A DNA stretch of 64,000 bases from a virus, in IMG/VR virus record IMGVR_UViG_3300010334_006426, positions 41,141-105,140 of that record; one strand, given 5' to 3'. Below the pieces are notes generated by a model that saw only the letters and a program-made list of their open reading frames with translations, had not been told where the DNA came from and ran no database searches. Of this stretch, positions 26,419 to 37,331 are shown piece by piece (within the stretch, counting starts at the first letter, position 1; every line of letters starts with the position of its first letter). The translations under genes were made by a program, and so were the position numbers.

Positions 26419-29400
26419 TATACTTAATAACGATTACAATGCTTTTGACAATAAAGACCCATATACGTTTTTAGAATGGTTTAAGCAAAATGATTCTGTC
26501 GATCCTGATGTAAATGTTCAATTTCTTGAATATAAAAAATATATTTTAAATTGGACAGAAAAGAAAAAATTAACAAAAATAGAGACAAAAAGCGTTATCC
26601 AGGCTAGTTACGTACAGGTTTTAAGGGAAATAGCGGTCTCTTACAGCACAGAGGAGGAAAAACGTTTTGTAACTAATGCCGATTTAAACAATCCAAGCGA
26701 TGTAGAAATAGTACTACCATTCTTTATTTACAAATTAAAGCAAATATGCCTTTACTATGCTATAGCAAGAGAAGAATTAAAAAGTAGTTTTATTGAATAT
26801 GGTTCAAGAGGTACTAGCTTTGGGGTAGAGAAAATAGTAAAAGATTTAATATTTTCTACTGCAAGGCTTGATATATCGTTTGATAATTTACCTTGCTTTT
26901 TTCCTCCTCTTTCTTCTATCGCACAAGATTTATATGTAACTGTAGAAGAAATATACGATACTACAGACAATTATTTTAATGTATCGCCTGATAATATTAG
27001 TAAAGACAGGTATAGTACAGTGCAAAATCTTTCCTCTATAAATTTAATTTTTCCGAATTTATATGTTGAATTTAAGCAAGCAGTAGTAGACGCAATCCAT
27101 CAATACCCTATTTATATAGATTCATTAAAAAACACTTTTGCAATTAACCCGCCTCTATCTGGCATCGAATTAAATTATTTAAAGAATAGAGATTTTGTAG
27201 ACTATCTTCAGTCAAATTCCACTGATACTTTAAAGTTAAATCTCTTGCGTAAATTAGCGCCAAAGTATCTAGCAAATGATTTTTATTATCTTAGTACAGG
27301 TAGTACTACTACTAATTTTGTATCCGGTTTGTTATTCTCAGTGTCGCCGCTCACAGGTGCACCTACTCTTAATTTGTTAAATAGAAATAATCCCAGTGTA
27401 GCCACGGTACCAAATACTAATGAATTATATACAGAATTAGAACTAGGTAGGTTCTTTTTACCACATCATCAAGGCGTACTGATTCACAATACACCACAAA
27501 AGACATTTAGCATTAACACGGGTGAATTACTTCCTAATACCCTTTATGCATTTCCGGATCCCAACGTTGTTGGAAGTGTATCGTATAACAGTAATATTGA
27601 TAATAATTTTCCTTTAATTTATAAAATAGATGTCTCTTGGAATAAAGTAAGTCGTAGTAATCAGTTTAAATTTGGCGATGTATTCGCAATACCTTATAAC
27701 AGCCTGTATTATGGTTATCAAAGTCGAGAGCAAGATTTAAATCTAGGGACTTCGGGTATTAGTAGAGTTCAGGATAATGTTGATTTTTGGGGTGGATTAA
27801 AAAAGAATGAATGGCTTAATGCTGATATATGGCCTGGTATAGATGTAGCAGATATTTACCCTAACCAAGATAGGCAAGAATCTTTACTGGTTAATAAAGG
27901 TACACCGGTTTATTGGGGAAGCGATATATTTAATAATGATTTTTGTCTTATTAAAGAAATTAGTCCTTTAAAAAACATTACAAATACAACCAGTCTTACT
28001 AGCCAGGGTATTATACCTGGTCAAAATACTAAAGTTACGGTTAATTCTAAACTATTAGAAGAACAATCAATTTACAATAAGAAAAATGTTCTACCTGGAG
28101 ATTTATATTTTAGAGATAATATTGTTGGTAAGACATACACCGGGTTAATGGCGTTAAGCAGCGTACTTTTGAGATATCCTAAAAAAATATATGAAAGTAT
28201 TCAATCTAAAATAGTTTATTTTGCTATCTACGGTAATACTTTTGTTTTAGAAACGGATGATATAGTTGTAGTTGATAGCTATAATTATGACTATGACAAT
28301 AATCGTATAACACCAACGACACCGCAGGGTTTATTTTTTGATAAATTTTTAACCTATAAAAATATTGAACGTTTTGCCGGGGAATGGTATTCTGAAAGAG
28401 ATGATAAACTATATCTATGCTTTTTAGTAGTAAATCCTCTTCACGGTAAATCTAGCTATAAGTCCATATACCCTAAGATATACGATATTAATCTTAGTCC
28501 TCTAGTTTCTAAGCTAATTTATCCTGATCCAGAAAAAGATATATTTTTAACGTATTCACTATCGGCTAACTCTGAAATACCATCACAAATTGATTTAAAA
28601 TTACTTGATGGTATAAGTGTAGAGTTTTTAAACAAAACTAACATATTTAACATTTCGTATCTAGGTAAGAATCTCAATAGTCTGCCATTTGTAGTAAATG
28701 AGCAAATTTATAAAAACGAGCCTTATTTTTATACTTATCAGCCCCAAATATTTCAACCATTTTATTATACTGTAGATACTAATTATTTCACTTCAAGCCT
28801 ACCTTATTTTACAAAATATATAGGATCAACGACTGGGATAGTAGGGTCTCATAATTTTATTCAAGGCCAACTCAATACCTCGCAATATAGTGCGACCGGT
28901 GTTAACTATATGTATTGCGATGGTGCACTACCTGTGCAACTAAACCTTTTAGGAACTTATATAGTTCAATTTGATTGGCAGGTTTATAGCGAAGTTACCG
29001 TGTTTATAGGATGCTCAGGTTATATAATTAGAAATACTGATTCTAATTTACTATGGAATGCCGATACCGCGACTGCAAAATATCTATTTAAACAAGACAC
29101 AGTAGGTACTATAGTTGAAAAACTGTCTACTAACGGTGTTAATACTAATATATTAAATGTAGGTCTTGAGATAACCAGGCTAACCGATGACCCCTCATTA
29201 GTAAAGTTTGTTCTTAAAAGTAATACATTGCCAGCAGAATCACAAATATGTAATACTCCTTTAGATATTTTTAGAAATCTTAATATAACACTCCTAGGCG
29301 AAGGTAGCGGCCGTATTATTACTGATCCATTTTGTATTGATTGCTCATCTAGCTGTTCAGAGCTATATCCATTAAACAGTACAGTTACTGTAATTGCTAG

Positions 29401-30901
29401 CGCTGACGACTATAGTCAGTTTGAAAATTGGATAGGAGACCCTTGTGATCTATTTAAAACTGATTGTATATTCACTGTTACAACAGCCGTAAATTTAACA
29501 GCTTATTTTAGTAAGCTTCCTATATTTGATATTATTGTGACAACTCCAGCAGGTAAAGTATATTCTCAAGATTTAAAACTTTATGCAGACGCTGGTAATG
29601 GTTCAAACGGACCAGTTACTACTAGAAACCCTTATCTTATTAATAGCTTAGTAACCCTTTCCGCATTAACACCAGTTTCTGGTTGGGCTATGTATGGTTG
29701 GGAGGGAGGCCGATGCACCGGTATTGGAGGCGATAGATGTACATTCTTTGTCAATGATAATATGAATATTAAAGCGAGATATATCAGATACTATGAATAT
29801 CCGCTTAAAATTTATGCATCTTCTTACATACGTACACAATCTGCTGCTAATGATACAATTATAATAGGTGCCGATTATGTTAATGATGGGGTACATACAA
29901 GAAATAAATTTGATATTAAGTACACTTGCAATAGCACTTGTACTTTTGTTTTTACAGGAACAAATACTTCTAGATACGGAAATACGTTTGTTACTTTATC
30001 AGCAGCGCCATCTCCCGGGAGAAAGTTAAAATATTGGACAGGTGATTCCTCTTGTGATAGTACTGAATATGTATCGCCAATAACAGATATCATTACAACT
30101 ATTCCTGTACCGGCAGTAAACATAGGAAACTACTGTACCTTAGAAATGGATAAGCCTAGATCTGTTACAGGTGTTTTTGATATTGGGTATTATACATTAA
30201 CGTTAATTATTTCTGGAGACGGATTAGGTGATATATTCACATCGCTACCTGACCCGTACTTCAGAGATAGTGTTTTAGGAGGAGATATTATAAAGTACTC
30301 TGTTTTAAGCGGTACATCTCTAACTGTAAGGTGCTCAGCATTGAGAGGTAGTACGTTCCTAAATCTTTCAAGTAGATACTGCACGCCTATTGATTCTGTA
30401 AGCACGTGCAGGGTAACTATGGATAATGACGTCACGGTAATCTCAACAATTACAGCTACAAGCTTCTATACACTTAAGATTGTCAACCCATTTACTTGCG
30501 GTGTTCAGATTACAGCATATCCAAACGGCAGATATAATCAACAAGTATGTTGCCCGCCGAATAATTTAACTGAAAAATGCGAGGCGCTGTATCCATCCTA
30601 CAGATTAATTAATGTAGAGGCTATCAACACTAGCGATAGCTGTGGCGTTGCTTATTTCTTAACAGATCAAGATATAGTTGATAATGGTGGATTAAAGGTT
30701 CAATATCAAAAGGGAGCAGGTTTATACATGTCTGTAATGAATAAGCCTGTAGGATTTGGTGAGGTATTTTCATTAATTGATGGTAGTATTAAGTTAACAC
30801 CTGGAGGTACGCCTTACAAAGCTGGTCCCGGCATTGTTATTGAGCCTAAAGCCTTTGTATCTATGACAGATAACGTGACAATAACCGCAATGCCCTTTTA
30901 A
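26405..30901 (+). CDS. giant appendage protein with Cys-rich InlB-like repeats
   Basis: A 1498-residue protein, the largest in the window. Residues 1-200 are helical (EYKKYILNWTEKKKLTKIETKS) and probably dock on the baseplate. The middle is strand-rich without recognised domains. Residues about 955-1350 contain four divergent repeats of the type GSGRI..DPFCIDCSSSC..YPLNSTVTVIASA..SQFENWIGDPC (broken here into pieces), which resemble the bacterial surface-protein InlB B-type or 'GWSGDC' repeat and carry many Cys. The C-terminus has GGTPYKAGPGIVIEP, a motif echoed in later genes. No signal peptide. A host-binding fibre or tailspike is the most likely role, but it is inference. Confidence 0.6.
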   Translation: MIISSILNNDYNAFDNKDPYTFLEWFKQNDSVDPDVNVQFLEYKKYILNWTEKKKLTKIETKSVIQASYVQVLREIAVSYSTEEEKRFVTNADLNNPSDVEIVLPFFIYKLKQICLYYAIAREELKSSFIEYGSRGTSFGVEKIVKDLIFSTARLDISFDNLPCFFPPLSSIAQDLYVTVEEIYDTTDNYFNVSPDNISKDRYSTVQNLSSINLIFPNLYVEFKQAVVDAIHQYPIYIDSLKNTFAINPPLSGIELNYLKNRDFVDYLQSNSTDTLKLNLLRKLAPKYLANDFYYLSTGSTTTNFVSGLLFSVSPLTGAPTLNLLNRNNPSVATVPNTNELYTELELGRFFLPHHQGVLIHNTPQKTFSINTGELLPNTLYAFPDPNVVGSVSYNSNIDNNFPLIYKIDVSWNKVSRSNQFKFGDVFAIPYNSLYYGYQSREQDLNLGTSGISRVQDNVDFWGGLKKNEWLNADIWPGIDVADIYPNQDRQESLLVNKGTPVYWGSDIFNNDFCLIKEISPLKNITNTTSLTSQGIIPGQNTKVTVNSKLLEEQSIYNKKNVLPGDLYFRDNIVGKTYTGLMALSSVLLRYPKKIYESIQSKIVYFAIYGNTFVLETDDIVVVDSYNYDYDNNRITPTTPQGLFFDKFLTYKNIERFAGEWYSERDDKLYLCFLVVNPLHGKSSYKSIYPKIYDINLSPLVSKLIYPDPEKDIFLTYSLSANSEIPSQIDLKLLDGISVEFLNKTNIFNISYLGKNLNSLPFVVNEQIYKNEPYFYTYQPQIFQPFYYTVDTNYFTSSLPYFTKYIGSTTGIVGSHNFIQGQLNTSQYSATGVNYMYCDGALPVQLNLLGTYIVQFDWQVYSEVTVFIGCSGYIIRNTDSNLLWNADTATAKYLFKQDTVGTIVEKLSTNGVNTNILNVGLEITRLTDDPSLVKFVLKSNTLPAESQICNTPLDIFRNLNITLLGEGSGRIITDPFCIDCSSSCSELYPLNSTVTVIASADDYSQFENWIGDPCDLFKTDCIFTVTTAVNLTAYFSKLPIFDIIVTTPAGKVYSQDLKLYADAGNGSNGPVTTRNPYLINSLVTLSALTPVSGWAMYGWEGGRCTGIGGDRCTFFVNDNMNIKARYIRYYEYPLKIYASSYIRTQSAANDTIIIGADYVNDGVHTRNKFDIKYTCNSTCTFVFTGTNTSRYGNTFVTLSAAPSPGRKLKYWTGDSSCDSTEYVSPITDIITTIPVPAVNIGNYCTLEMDKPRSVTGVFDIGYYTLTLIISGDGLGDIFTSLPDPYFRDSVLGGDIIKYSVLSGTSLTVRCSALRGSTFLNLSSRYCTPIDSVSTCRVTMDNDVTVISTITATSFYTLKIVNPFTCGVQITAYPNGRYNQQVCCPPNNLTEKCEALYPSYRLINVEAINTSDSCGVAYFLTDQDIVDNGGLKVQYQKGAGLYMSVMNKPVGFGEVFSLIDGSIKLTPGGTPYKAGPGIVIEPKAFVSMTDNVTITAMPF

Positions 30902-30904
30902 ATA
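30897..30904 (+). promoter_or_regulatory. late promoter-like TTTAAATA
   Basis: Overlaps the stop of the preceding gene and ends 4 nt (ATAT) before the ATG at 30909. Confidence 0.4.
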
Positions 30905-30908
30905 ATAT

Positions 30909-32864
30909 ATGATACAAACAACACAAAATATTGCTATTTACAATGATCAGCAGCTAGATTTATGGAGTGATATTATTGTAAGTTTCGAGTACGAGAGGTA
31001 CGCATATAATACTTCAACTACAGGTGGGTTTGCAGTAGTTTTTTTTAACAGTATAGTTGATTTACCTAGAGGTGGAGGTCCAGAATATAGCTTAGGATAT
31101 ACATCTAATACTAGAGCCGAATACTGCTCAAAAGGTGGCTATTCTGGTTTGCAAGCAGCTTTCTTAGGTATTGGATTTGATAATAAAGGATTGTTTGGCG
31201 CCGAAATAGATGGTCATAACGGTATACCTCTATCAGAATTAAACCAGGTCCCTACTATTACTGTAAGAGGCGGTGTAGCGGAAGACTATAATGTTTTAAA
31301 CACATTTAATTTAAATGGTTTGTCTGCATATTCTAATGCATCTACATTTACTATAGATCAAAGTGCGTCATCTACAGGAACTATATTTAAAAGATCAGTA
31401 AGAATTATTCTTAAAAATAATGCAACAAATTTACTTGTACAGTTAAAAAACAATCCAGATACGGAACAATTTGACACTGTTATCGATATGCAGCTTCCTG
31501 AAAAAGCTCGTACCGCCCTAAGAGTGGCTCTTACTAATACTTCTAGTAATAACATTACAAAGTTTAATGTTTTAAACTTTAATACTGCTGGCTTCCCTGG
31601 GGTTACTTCGACACAAAAATTAGATCAGTGCTCTGATGTAATAGTACAAAAGAGTTTTGGTTTAAAAAATAGCGAATTGTGTGCAGGTAATGAATATGTG
31701 ACAACTTCATTACCTAACAAAGTGGTAACATATACTACCGATACTGTTAAATATAATTTAAAAAATATAATTTACACGGGTTCAGGTATAAAAATTACTG
31801 GTTCCTCCGGTGACTATGTTGTAGGTATCTATGAAAACAAGCCTCTAGTTGCTGTATATAAGTATCTTGGAGAAAAATTAGCAAAAAATTTCTTAATAAC
31901 TACACCTGATAACGGTATTCCAACTTGGGCAGATATAGACATGAATACAGGAACGCTTGCCTTGATGACAAGATCAGTATCAGGTGTCGTGTATGTTTAC
32001 AATTATACAAGCGAATCTATGGACCAGGTAAAGATTGGTAAGTTTAATCTCTTTCAAACTATACCATATTCTCCTGCAGTGCATGGTGATTCTGGTTTTC
32101 AAGATAAATTAAAAATAAGCGGAAAAAATTTAATTATTACTGGCGGTAATGAAAAAGTACATACCTATAGAAAGGATATCTCTACTTTGTGGACTTACGG
32201 TCAAAAGTTAAGTGCTACTATTGCAGCTAATTTTATTACCGGATTTGGTGAAGAAATTGCGGTCTCTGGTGATCATCTCTTAGTAGGTGCGCCACAATCA
32301 CAAAAGCTAGCAATACCTGAGCCTACACAGGGAGAGGTATATCATTATGCTTATTCAACAATAGAAAATAAATGGAACTTAGTAATGGCACTTGGAAGTT
32401 TTTACGGTCTCAATACACCTCTAGGAACTTTTGGATCTACTATAGCTTTTGAAGATGATACTTGTGTTGTAGGTAGTCCCGGTGAAGAATATCGCATTGA
32501 TGAAAATAATTCTATAATCAATGTAGGTAGAATACATTTGTTTAGAAAATCTGCTGGTGGTGTGTTTTCACAAGGCGCTTCTATTTCACCAGAAGATAAT
32601 TACATCGAAGCAAATAGTTTCTACGGAACAAAAGTTGCAATTTATGACGGGTATGTTTTTGTTCTTTCACCTTTTACAGAGTTTTACAAAAAATCATATA
32701 TTACAGCTTACAATCTAGATTGTAAATTTAAGTTGCCTCCACCACAAATTAATATTCCTGCATGCGCGCTAATAACCTTTGACAATAGAGCATTTATCTT
32801 GGATAGTATTACAGGAACTTACATGTTATCATATTCCTGCAGAATAGGGGGCGATAACTTTTGA
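30909..32864 (+). CDS. L-type-lectin-like plus FG-GAP-like adsorption protein
   Basis: A 651-residue protein. Residues 20-225 look like a legume/L-type lectin sandwich: IIVSFEYERYAY, GGFAVVFFNSIVD, LQAAFLGIGFDNKG, then a Leu/Val-rich strand set. Residues about 430-600 contain repeated FG-GAP-like blades (GFGEEIAVSGDHLLVGAPQ, FGSTIAFEDDTCVVGSPGEE, YGTKVAIYDGYVFVLSP) of an integrin-type propeller. Both folds bind carbohydrate or ligands in other proteins, so a receptor-binding role is reasonable. It belongs to the eight-gene appendage run and its stop overlaps the next start. Confidence 0.6.
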   Translation: MIQTTQNIAIYNDQQLDLWSDIIVSFEYERYAYNTSTTGGFAVVFFNSIVDLPRGGGPEYSLGYTSNTRAEYCSKGGYSGLQAAFLGIGFDNKGLFGAEIDGHNGIPLSELNQVPTITVRGGVAEDYNVLNTFNLNGLSAYSNASTFTIDQSASSTGTIFKRSVRIILKNNATNLLVQLKNNPDTEQFDTVIDMQLPEKARTALRVALTNTSSNNITKFNVLNFNTAGFPGVTSTQKLDQCSDVIVQKSFGLKNSELCAGNEYVTTSLPNKVVTYTTDTVKYNLKNIIYTGSGIKITGSSGDYVVGIYENKPLVAVYKYLGEKLAKNFLITTPDNGIPTWADIDMNTGTLALMTRSVSGVVYVYNYTSESMDQVKIGKFNLFQTIPYSPAVHGDSGFQDKLKISGKNLIITGGNEKVHTYRKDISTLWTYGQKLSATIAANFITGFGEEIAVSGDHLLVGAPQSQKLAIPEPTQGEVYHYAYSTIENKWNLVMALGSFYGLNTPLGTFGSTIAFEDDTCVVGSPGEEYRIDENNSIINVGRIHLFRKSAGGVFSQGASISPEDNYIEANSFYGTKVAIYDGYVFVLSPFTEFYKKSYITAYNLDCKFKLPPPQINIPACALITFDNRAFILDSITGTYMLSYSCRIGGDNF

Positions 32865-33868
32865 TGAATACCTTAAATTTATCTACATCAGCTAGAATAT
32901 TAATTCCTGCAAATTCAGTAGAATTATCTTCTTACAATTATTGCAACTGGTTAGATCATCACATTTTTAAAGATACAAATCTTTCGCCAACCGGATATGA
33001 TTTTGTATATCCTCAAAGCGCTTACGGGGGTTATTTTTACCCTCGCGCAATTACCTTTGCAAAAGTGGTATCTGGCGGACCTTTTTATGATATTTGTTAT
33101 CAAGATTTTTGTACAGAAATATTTTCTATTAATTCAGTGAATTTATATTGTATTTCTACTGTAGCCTTTATATTGAGTGCGCTAGATGAGTCTAACGCAA
33201 AAATAATAAAATTAATTTACGATTTTGACGATAAAACAGATATGGTTATCAAAAACTATGACTATATTAATCCTTATACTATACCTATTAAGCAGCAAAC
33301 AGTATATCATACGTTTTACCCTAGAGATAATCTTATTACTACCTATCATCCTAAAATTTCTGCAATTTATGAGGACGGCTGCACTTCAACCATAGCCATG
33401 ACCTTGTGCTGTTTTAAATGTGGTATCATAGATGCTTATGAAAACGTAGGATTATTAGATAGCGCTCAAACTAAAGAAGTTAGGAGTATTGTGTTAACAT
33501 TGGAAGATAGAAAAAATAGACAACTATTTACAAATATGCTAGATTTAGATGCTCCTCTACCTCCTTTAACAGCAATACCTCAAGCTCCTGTGACTATACC
33601 TACGCTACCACAGCTCACTATAGTGAAAGCTACTTCAGCAAGGTTGCAATTTATTAATCCGGTAGCGGTTAATATATTCAATTACGAATATATGGAAGGA
33701 CTGGGTATTAATTTGACACCAGACTTATTAGAACTAGCCCCAGGAGATTTGATATATTCGCCGCTTTCTGGAGGCATTATTCTAATAGATGGCTCTGGTG
33801 CACCATATGATGTTGGTGACGGAATACTAATAACCCCGGGAGTAACACGAATTATTCCTATTGATTAA
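32864..33868 (+). CDS. hypothetical appendage protein
   Basis: A protein of 334 residues starting at ATG 32864 (a TTG one codon upstream is less likely); the ATG overlaps the TGA of the preceding gene. Strand-rich and Cys-containing (CFKCGIIDAYENVG region), it has a helical segment (KEVRSIVLTLEDRKNRQLF), a proline-rich linker (PPLTAIPQAPVTIPTLPQ) and the terminal SGAPYDVGDGILITPGV, similar to the end of the 1498-residue protein. No family recognised. Confidence 0.55.
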   Translation: MNTLNLSTSARILIPANSVELSSYNYCNWLDHHIFKDTNLSPTGYDFVYPQSAYGGYFYPRAITFAKVVSGGPFYDICYQDFCTEIFSINSVNLYCISTVAFILSALDESNAKIIKLIYDFDDKTDMVIKNYDYINPYTIPIKQQTVYHTFYPRDNLITTYHPKISAIYEDGCTSTIAMTLCCFKCGIIDAYENVGLLDSAQTKEVRSIVLTLEDRKNRQLFTNMLDLDAPLPPLTAIPQAPVTIPTLPQLTIVKATSARLQFINPVAVNIFNYEYMEGLGINLTPDLLELAPGDLIYSPLSGGIILIDGSGAPYDVGDGILITPGVTRIIPID

Positions 33869-33871
33869 ATA
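33864..33871 (+). promoter_or_regulatory. late promoter-like ATTAAATA
   Basis: Overlaps the stop codon of the preceding gene, 4 nt before the ATG at 33876. Confidence 0.4.
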
Positions 33872-33875
33872 ATTT

Positions 33876-36800
33876 ATGCTAGTTAGCTATTTAACAGAAA
33901 CAAATTACACGGGCCTTAGTGCACAGTACCCGTACGATGACAATATTAATTTTCAAAACATTAAGCTTGGCATCGACGGTCGACTATCTATTAATATATC
34001 TCCAGTATTCTGTGAGTTAAATGACTTTAAAAAAAATAACTACAGCTTAATGTATCTCACTAAACAGTCAAGTTTTTTAAATTTGACGGATTTTTATGCT
34101 ATTAAAGACGATACATTAACTAATACTTTAGTAGGTAAGATTTTTAGCAGTGATACTTTTTCTAGCTCTGGTGCGTATTTAAAGTTTGTTGCATCTATCG
34201 ATGATCAAGAATTTTTAGCTGTAAATTACGATCAAAGCTTTGTTATTTTAAATTATGATGATCCTCTTAACATCTTTCATTTTATTAAAAAAGATTCTAT
34301 TTTTTGTAATGTAATGTATTATTATAAGAATAATGAATACTACCTTAATTTTAACCCTGTAACATTAAATTTAAATTTTACTGTTTTATCTGCGTTTAGT
34401 GATGTGAAAGATTATACAAGAAACTTTTATTATACCTATGATGATAAGAGTAACGTATTTACTCTGCAATGTAGAATAAATGGAATAGCTTATAGAGTAA
34501 TTAGAAACTATAATACTTCACGACTGGCTTTGAGTACTATGACTGATATAGATAGATCGGATAAAAGATGCTTGTTTTACCTTTATACAGCAAATAAATT
34601 CTCTACTCCTGAGATTACAATTGACTGGGGAAGCTATCAAAAAAAGTTCAATCAAAACGATCTATTAATTGATGCAACAAGAAGTTTTTATGATACTAAA
34701 TCAAACTTTTTAATACACAGTGAGTATTTTAATTTTAATCGAACTTATCTTCCTTATGATATATTAAGTTTAAAAACTCAACTTAATTCAAAAAATTATG
34801 CAACAAGAGGAAATATTTTTCCTGACGAAGATCAAGTTACTAATAGAGATTATGTGACCATATTTAGCGGTGGAAGACAGGAAAAAGGATACGAAAAATT
34901 ACATTTACAGTATCAAACCTATACCCATCCATATGAATTTATTGCAGGCAAAACAACTTGGTTTCATACACCACAATCAATGCATCCCTATGAAAGAATG
35001 AACATTAATAATACTTCTTTAATAGACGCAGGAGCGGTAGGCGGTGATCATCCCCTTAGAAGCGATAAAGTTTTTAAAAAACTAGGCAATTATAAAAATA
35101 CTGCAAATTTCGGCAATAGCACTAGCGAGCAAACCGGACAATGGCTTTGTTCCTGGTTGTCCGCTGCCCCGGATATAAATGTAAAACCTGTCTGGGTGGA
35201 TAGATTTTTTAACCCCTCTAAGCTAACACCTTTTCAAGCTTTATCTGCATCACCCGGGTCTATTATCTACAATCCTTCTTATAACTGTTATTTAAGCGAG
35301 GGTATTTACGATGCACCGTCAAGTTTAACTTTTGAACCGGGTAACCTATATGCTTATTCTAGGCTAGGCAGAATAGATGCTCAGCAAAATATATTAGCAT
35401 TAAATGAAAGCTTGCAAATAAAAAATTTCTCTGATTACAGAAGACTAGACGGTAAAGATCTTCAAGAAGAAGTTAGGGATAATATGTCTACTTTTACTTT
35501 TGACAGTGATAGTTATAGCGTAGTGAATGTTGAAAGCTTTAAATCGGAGCTAAACGTTTTTTCAGTAGGATTTTGGGCTTACAGAGAAAACTGGTCAGAA
35601 CCATGCGGTTTTCAGTTAGGCGGTAATTATACTGACTACGGTTTAGGTATTTTTAATTACGAGTACGTTAATCCTTTATTAATGTATATATCTACTGTAA
35701 ACGGACAGAGCGTTGTAAATGCATATAACAGCAATTTAGAATTAGTTAATGTTTATAATGCCAATGGTTTAATAGTAGATAAAATTGATTATTTTGCGCG
35801 GCGAGATGTATTGAATTCATTTCATTTATTTTCCAGTCTGTCTAGCGTATATGAACTCAACTTGCAAGAAGCTATAATAGATTCTGCTAAATTGCCAAGT
35901 AGAATTAGAAGAGCAACAAATGACGACAAATACTGCTATATGCTTTTAGATGGTACACCAAACATATACAAATTAAATCTATTGACTAATGAAATATTCT
36001 TAACAGCTGCAAACTTTAATCTTAATTTAAATCAAATCATAGATCCGCCTTTAAAAGATTTTTATATATCTAATGCAACAATAGCTGTTACTAACGATAG
36101 TAAGGTTATTCTACTATCTACTTACGGAGTTACCGAGCCTAGGGTAATAAGCAATTATCTTTATTTTCTAGATGATGTTGATACACGGGGAGGTACATTA
36201 AAAGTATGGGATACTACTACTAATACCAAAGTTATTAGTTCAGTTATACCGGCAAAAAGATTCTACACATACTTTAATATTGATAAAAACTGTAATTTAT
36301 GGTGTGTTAGCGGGACAAAGATTGATATATACAAACAATATGGCTTATTAGACAGATCTATATCATTAACTAATAGCCTATCTTCCTATGGTAATTTTAG
36401 TATACTAAATGTTACTTTTACAGATAATTTTGTAGATGGTGAGCTTGTAAATGATACCTTTATAACTACTACCGGTGTTGCAAATAATACATATTACATC
36501 TCTAAGCTGGATGACCAGGGTAACGTTGTTAAGACTGTATCTTTTTATACTTCTAATTTTAAAAATATAGATCCTAGTAATCACAGCTTTTTTTACTCGC
36601 GTAATGTAGTAGAGCAAAACAAATATACATTTAAAGCTAGGCTGTATAATCAGTTTGATACGGAAGATTCTATAATACTAAATTTACCAGTTTTAAATGC
36701 CGATTTAAACCCTGGCTATCATCATTTTGCTATAACTGTAGACTGTCTTAATGGTAAGGCTAATTTATATGTAGATAATGAAGTTTATGTTTCACAAGAT

Positions 36801-37331
36801 TTTACCCCGGGTAAGTTTTTATTTGCTTCTTTATTAGAGGATAATCTTGTTGTGGGTGCTACTCCTTTCTATAACGGTGCATTGTTAGATACATTTCTAA
36901 GTAAAAAAATAGACAATAACTTCTATACAGTAAAAGATTTGAAAATACAGAATTTTTATTGGTTTAATAAAATACTTAACTATTTTGACATTAGTATGCT
37001 ATACAAAGAGAAATACGAACCAGATAATTTGTTATGGGATGTCCCTTGCGGTAGACGTAATTTTAACGAGACAATATCTAGATATTTTAGAAATAAAGTA
37101 CCTGGTGCAAAAAGTACATTAATAAATGTTTATGTAAATTCTGGTGTCTTGGACGAAAAAAGCAAAAATATTTTAGAGCCTGAATTAATACAGAGAATAT
37201 CTAAAAATATACCTAGCTATACCAAATTAAATAAATTTATATGGACTACAAATCTACCAGGTCTTACCGCCGCTTCACAACAGCCTTATTATCCTGGAAA
37301 CACTATAACAAACGCGGGGTTCAGTAGATGA
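33876..37331 (+). CDS. large appendage protein with LamG-like domains
   Basis: A 1151-residue protein, almost entirely beta. Residues about 530-600 (SVVNVESFKSELNVFSVGFWAYRENW) and 885-985 (KYTFKARLYNQFD, GYHHFAITVDCLNGKANLYVDNE, LVVGATPFYNG) have the pattern of split LamG/concanavalin sandwiches, the second with the HFAITVD..G..LYVD core. Between them lie propeller-like stretches (KVILLSTYGVTEPRV; NCNLWCVSGTKIDIYKQ). The last 100 residues are helical. Function is probably host-surface recognition or fibre support. Overlaps the next gene by ATGA. Confidence 0.55.
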   Translation: MLVSYLTETNYTGLSAQYPYDDNINFQNIKLGIDGRLSINISPVFCELNDFKKNNYSLMYLTKQSSFLNLTDFYAIKDDTLTNTLVGKIFSSDTFSSSGAYLKFVASIDDQEFLAVNYDQSFVILNYDDPLNIFHFIKKDSIFCNVMYYYKNNEYYLNFNPVTLNLNFTVLSAFSDVKDYTRNFYYTYDDKSNVFTLQCRINGIAYRVIRNYNTSRLALSTMTDIDRSDKRCLFYLYTANKFSTPEITIDWGSYQKKFNQNDLLIDATRSFYDTKSNFLIHSEYFNFNRTYLPYDILSLKTQLNSKNYATRGNIFPDEDQVTNRDYVTIFSGGRQEKGYEKLHLQYQTYTHPYEFIAGKTTWFHTPQSMHPYERMNINNTSLIDAGAVGGDHPLRSDKVFKKLGNYKNTANFGNSTSEQTGQWLCSWLSAAPDINVKPVWVDRFFNPSKLTPFQALSASPGSIIYNPSYNCYLSEGIYDAPSSLTFEPGNLYAYSRLGRIDAQQNILALNESLQIKNFSDYRRLDGKDLQEEVRDNMSTFTFDSDSYSVVNVESFKSELNVFSVGFWAYRENWSEPCGFQLGGNYTDYGLGIFNYEYVNPLLMYISTVNGQSVVNAYNSNLELVNVYNANGLIVDKIDYFARRDVLNSFHLFSSLSSVYELNLQEAIIDSAKLPSRIRRATNDDKYCYMLLDGTPNIYKLNLLTNEIFLTAANFNLNLNQIIDPPLKDFYISNATIAVTNDSKVILLSTYGVTEPRVISNYLYFLDDVDTRGGTLKVWDTTTNTKVISSVIPAKRFYTYFNIDKNCNLWCVSGTKIDIYKQYGLLDRSISLTNSLSSYGNFSILNVTFTDNFVDGELVNDTFITTTGVANNTYYISKLDDQGNVVKTVSFYTSNFKNIDPSNHSFFYSRNVVEQNKYTFKARLYNQFDTEDSIILNLPVLNADLNPGYHHFAITVDCLNGKANLYVDNEVYVSQDFTPGKFLFASLLEDNLVVGATPFYNGALLDTFLSKKIDNNFYTVKDLKIQNFYWFNKILNYFDISMLYKEKYEPDNLLWDVPCGRRNFNETISRYFRNKVPGAKSTLINVYVNSGVLDEKSKNILEPELIQRISKNIPSYTKLNKFIWTTNLPGLTAASQQPYYPGNTITNAGFSR

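Noticed and set aside
32861-32863. TTG start for the 334-residue protein
   Set aside because: The adjacent ATG at 32864 overlaps the stop as TGATG, the usual coupling pattern in this genome.
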